The position numbers and the translations under genes were made by a program. Shown in pieces: positions 61,827-64,000 of a stretch of 64,000 nt of DNA; within the stretch, counting starts at the first letter, position 1, and each line of letters opens with the position of its first letter. The DNA comes from Halospina denitrificans (GTDB taxonomy: Bacteria > Pseudomonadota > Gammaproteobacteria > Pseudomonadales > Oleiphilaceae). Below the pieces are notes generated by a model that saw only the letters and a program-made list of their open reading frames with translations, was not told where the DNA came from and searched no databases. The DNA lies in assembly GCF_004364635.1 (NCBI RefSeq), contig NZ_SOAX01000007.1:62001-126000 (forward strand). The letters run 5' to 3'.

Positions 61827-63589
61827 CGCTGGCGCCCAAACCCGGGCCAGACAGGCCCCTGACGCTCAATGAAGTCTGCGAGGCCCTGATTGACCAGGAG
61901 CGCATCAGCGGTGAGGAAGGCAGGGAGCTGCGCAACGCCAACCTGGGGTCCAATACCGAGTCCCACCCGCTGGAAATGGTGGCGCAAGCACAACTGAAGG
62001 ACCAGCTCACCGGGCGTCTTCTGGATCTTGAGGCATTGACCCAGTGGCTCGCCGAATGGGCGGGTATGGAATATGTCCAGATCGATCCCTTAAAAGTGGA
62101 TGTGCCGGCGGTAGCCGGCGTCATGTCCTACGCCTATGCCAATCGCCACGGGATCCTGGCGGTATCGGTGGGGAAACAGGAGATCCGCGTGGCCACGGCA
62201 CAGCCCTTCCAGAAGGACTGGATCGCCAACCTGGAGCACGTCAACCGCACGGACATCACGCCGGTTATTGCGAACCCGGCCTCGATCCGCCGATTCCTGG
62301 TGGAGTTCTACCAGCTGGCCAACTCGGTGAGCAAGGCCGGTGGCGAGGATGCCAGCCAGCACGTGCAGAACTTCGAGCAGCTTCTGGATCTGGGCGAAGG
62401 CAAGGCCGATGCCAACGACCAGCACGTGGTCAGTATTGTCGACTGGCTGCTCCATTACGCCTTCGAGCAGCGCGCCAGCGACATCCACATCGAGCCACGG
62501 CGTGAGATTTCCCAGGTGCGGTTCCGCATCGACGGAGTGCTGCACACGGTCTATGAGTTCCCCGCCAATGTGGGCATCGCGGTGCTCAGCCGCCTCAAGA
62601 TTCTGGGCCGATTGAACGTCGCCGAGAAACGCCGCCCTCAGGATGGCCGCATCAAGACCCGCAAACCCGACGAGAGCGAGGTGGAACTGCGCATCGCCAC
62701 CATGCCCACGGCCTTTGGCGAAAAGATGGTGCTGCGGATCTTCGATCCCGAGGTGCTGCTCAAGCCCTTCGAACAGATGGGGTTCTCCCGCGAGGACCGC
62801 CAGCGCTGGGAGCGGATTACAGACAATCCCTACGGCATCATCCTGGTGACAGGTCCAACCGGGTCCGGCAAGACCACAACGCTCTACTCCACCCTGCGCC
62901 AGATGGCGTCGGACGACGTCAACATCTGCACCATCGAGGATCCGATCGAGATGGTGGAGCCGTCCTTCAACCAGATGCAGGTCCAGCACGGCATCGACCT
63001 GACCTTTGCCCATGGCGTACGTGCCCTGATGCGCCAGGACCCGGACATCATCATGATCGGCGAGATCCGGGACAAAGAAACGGCCGAGATGGCCGTCCAG
63101 GCAGCCCTCACCGGTCACCTGGTGCTGTCCACCCTGCACACCAACGATGCGCCCAGTGCCATCACCCGGTTGCTGGAACTGGGCCTGCCCTCCTACCTGA
63201 TCCGCGCCACCCTGATCGGCGTGATGGCCCAGCGGCTCGCGCGGACGCTCTGCGAGGACTGCAAGGAAAGCACACGACTGGACGAGGAAGCGTGGCGCGA
63301 CCTGACGCGCCCCTGGAAAGCACCGCTTCCGGAAAAGACCTGCCGCCCGGTGGGCTGCCTGAATTGCCGCAACACGGGGTACCTGGGACGAACCGGCGCC
63401 TACGAGATCATGCCCGTGGAAGGCGCACTCAAGGATCAGATAACGGAAGACTGCAATGTCGCGGAAATTCGCCGTGAAGCCTACCGCCAGGGCATGATGT
63501 CACTGCGGCTCTCCGGTGCCCAGAAAGTGGCCGCGGGCGTGACAACCGTGGAAGAGGTCATGCGCATCACGCCCGAAAGCCAGCGCTAA
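61823..63589 (+). CDS. GspE/PulE-type secretion ATPase
   Basis: 588 residues. The N-terminal MshE-N-like region (about 20-165) is followed by the ATPase core: Walker A GPTGSGKT at 344-351, ASP box ICTIEDPIEM, Walker B DPDIIMIGEIRD and His box TGHLVLSTLHTNDA, then a zinc-binding cysteine module with CEDC and CLNC pairs (EDCKES..., CLNCRNTGYLGRTGAYEIM). This is the standard ATPase of type II secretion/type IV pilus machines. No other gsp or pil gene is in the window, so it is an orphan copy. Its N-terminal domain may bind cyclic-di-GMP as in MshE (inference). Translationally coupled to DUF2069. Confidence 0.9.
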   Translation: MTLAPKPGPDRPLTLNEVCEALIDQERISGEEGRELRNANLGSNTESHPLEMVAQAQLKDQLTGRLLDLEALTQWLAEWAGMEYVQIDPLKVDVPAVAGVMSYAYANRHGILAVSVGKQEIRVATAQPFQKDWIANLEHVNRTDITPVIANPASIRRFLVEFYQLANSVSKAGGEDASQHVQNFEQLLDLGEGKADANDQHVVSIVDWLLHYAFEQRASDIHIEPRREISQVRFRIDGVLHTVYEFPANVGIAVLSRLKILGRLNVAEKRRPQDGRIKTRKPDESEVELRIATMPTAFGEKMVLRIFDPEVLLKPFEQMGFSREDRQRWERITDNPYGIILVTGPTGSGKTTTLYSTLRQMASDDVNICTIEDPIEMVEPSFNQMQVQHGIDLTFAHGVRALMRQDPDIIMIGEIRDKETAEMAVQAALTGHLVLSTLHTNDAPSAITRLLELGLPSYLIRATLIGVMAQRLARTLCEDCKESTRLDEEAWRDLTRPWKAPLPEKTCRPVGCLNCRNTGYLGRTGAYEIMPVEGALKDQITEDCNVAEIRREAYRQGMMSLRLSGAQKVAAGVTTVEEVMRITPESQR

Positions 63590-63599
63590 CAGGCGCTGG
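63580..63599. terminator. hairpin around the GspE-type stop codon
   Basis: CCAGCGC (63580-63586), six-base loop holding the stop codon, GCGCTGG (63593-63599). It lies between convergent genes and has no U-tract. Confidence 0.35.
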
Positions 63600-63630
63600 A
63601 TCGGGAACCCGTGGACCTCGGGAAACGCCA

Positions 63631-64000
63631 TCAGGGGGTAGGCACGCGGCCCAGTTCCCTCACAAGGATTTCCTCGATCTCCCCGTTCTTGCGCATCTCC
63701 CGCAGCGCCTCGTTAAAGGCTTCCATCCGTTCGGCGTTTTCCGGCACCTCCCGCGACAGCAAAAGCCGCAGACGGTCCAGTCGCACCGGATGGGGGTGCC
63801 AGGTGATCTTTTTCCGCTCCTTGCGGGAAAACTGCTCTTCAAGAATTCGCTGACCCACAATCCGGTCCATCGGGAAAAGATCAATACGACCCGCAATCAG
63901 CTTCTCGAAGTTCAGCCGATCCGACGAAACGGTTTCCGTGCGGACAAGCTCCAGATCCACCACGGTCTCGATGACTTTCCCGTAGTCGTAATCCTGGGTC
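63631..64000 (-). CDS. periplasmic solute-binding-like protein, N-terminus outside window
   Basis: The reverse frame is open from the window edge to a stop at 63631, giving about 123 C-terminal residues. Blocks ETVSSDRLNFEKLIAGRIDLFPMDRIVGQRILEEQF and AERMEAFNEALREMRKNGEIEEIL resemble the second lobe of family 3 solute-binding proteins, where the last helices and a GxIDxF strand are typical. Start, signal peptide and ligand are unknown because the N-terminal part is missing. Confidence 0.75.
   Translation of the reverse strand, partial: TQDYDYGKVIETVVDLELVRTETVSSDRLNFEKLIAGRIDLFPMDRIVGQRILEEQFSRKERKKITWHPHPVRLDRLRLLLSREVPENAERMEAFNEALREMRKNGEIEEILVRELGRVPTP

Noticed and set aside
1-64000. 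tRNA, rRNA, CRISPR array, transposase or integrase
   Set aside because: I looked for T-loop-like sequences, regularly spaced repeats and recombinase motifs and found none that hold up; short TGAAC/GTTCA repeats are explained as operators.

Overview
The window looks like chromosomal DNA of a free-living, probably marine or halophilic gammaproteobacterium. Marinobacter-like is my best guess, from GC-rich coding bias, many acidic proteins, gammaproteobacterial families (YihG, FbaB, CysZ, DbpA, RecBCD) and the dnaE-accA-tilS order. This is inference from gene content, not a placement. I see no rRNA, tRNA, CRISPR array, transposase or prophage gene.

Layout. 1-3.8 kb: a truncated acyl-CoA dehydrogenase, a cupin, the YihG acyltransferase, a small lipoprotein and a BPSS1780-type membrane protein. 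3.9-6.8 kb: a class II Fic protein with a C-terminal winged helix, preceded by two identical-geometry palindromes, then a Ycf46-like AAA+ ATPase. 6.85-11.3 kb: a complete bacteriophytochrome-GGDEF-EAL sensor, divergent from a SatD-family/membrane-protein pair behind three 17-bp palindromes phased exactly 28 bp apart. 11.4-16 kb: a membrane protein, a PilZ protein, YdcH, a phosphoribosyltransferase, an SDR and class I aldolase FbaB. 16-28.7 kb: three related PAS/GGDEF(/EAL) proteins interleaved with envelope lipoproteins (DUF4398, OmpA, NlpC/P60, Bax-like, HExxH peptidase), CysZ, an Ap4A phosphorylase-like protein and a Crp/Fnr regulator. 28.9-37.4 kb: a tightly coupled recC-recB-recD operon. 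37.4-50.7 kb: alpha/beta hydrolase, DUF6351 hydrolase, S41 peptidase, a membrane-bound GGDEF/EAL protein, a permease, GNAT, a beta-barrel protein, a phospholipase D/cardiolipin synthase and an acetylpolyamine-deacetylase-like protein. 50.7-64 kb: DUF4202, enoyl reductase, methyltransferase, dbpA, a 41-bp perfect inverted repeat, tilS, accA, dnaE, a TlpA-like thioredoxin, DUF2069, a GspE-type ATPase and a truncated solute-binding protein.

The common theme is cyclic-di-GMP: five GGDEF proteins (four also with EAL) and one PilZ receptor lie within about 38 kb, with light, PAS, response-regulator-like and periplasmic inputs. The least explained parts are the two palindrome-controlled accessory loci, Fic/AAA+ and SatD/membrane protein. 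In each the first gene carries its own helix-turn-helix, so autoregulation is a testable idea. RecCBD, DnaE, AccA and TilS are housekeeping.
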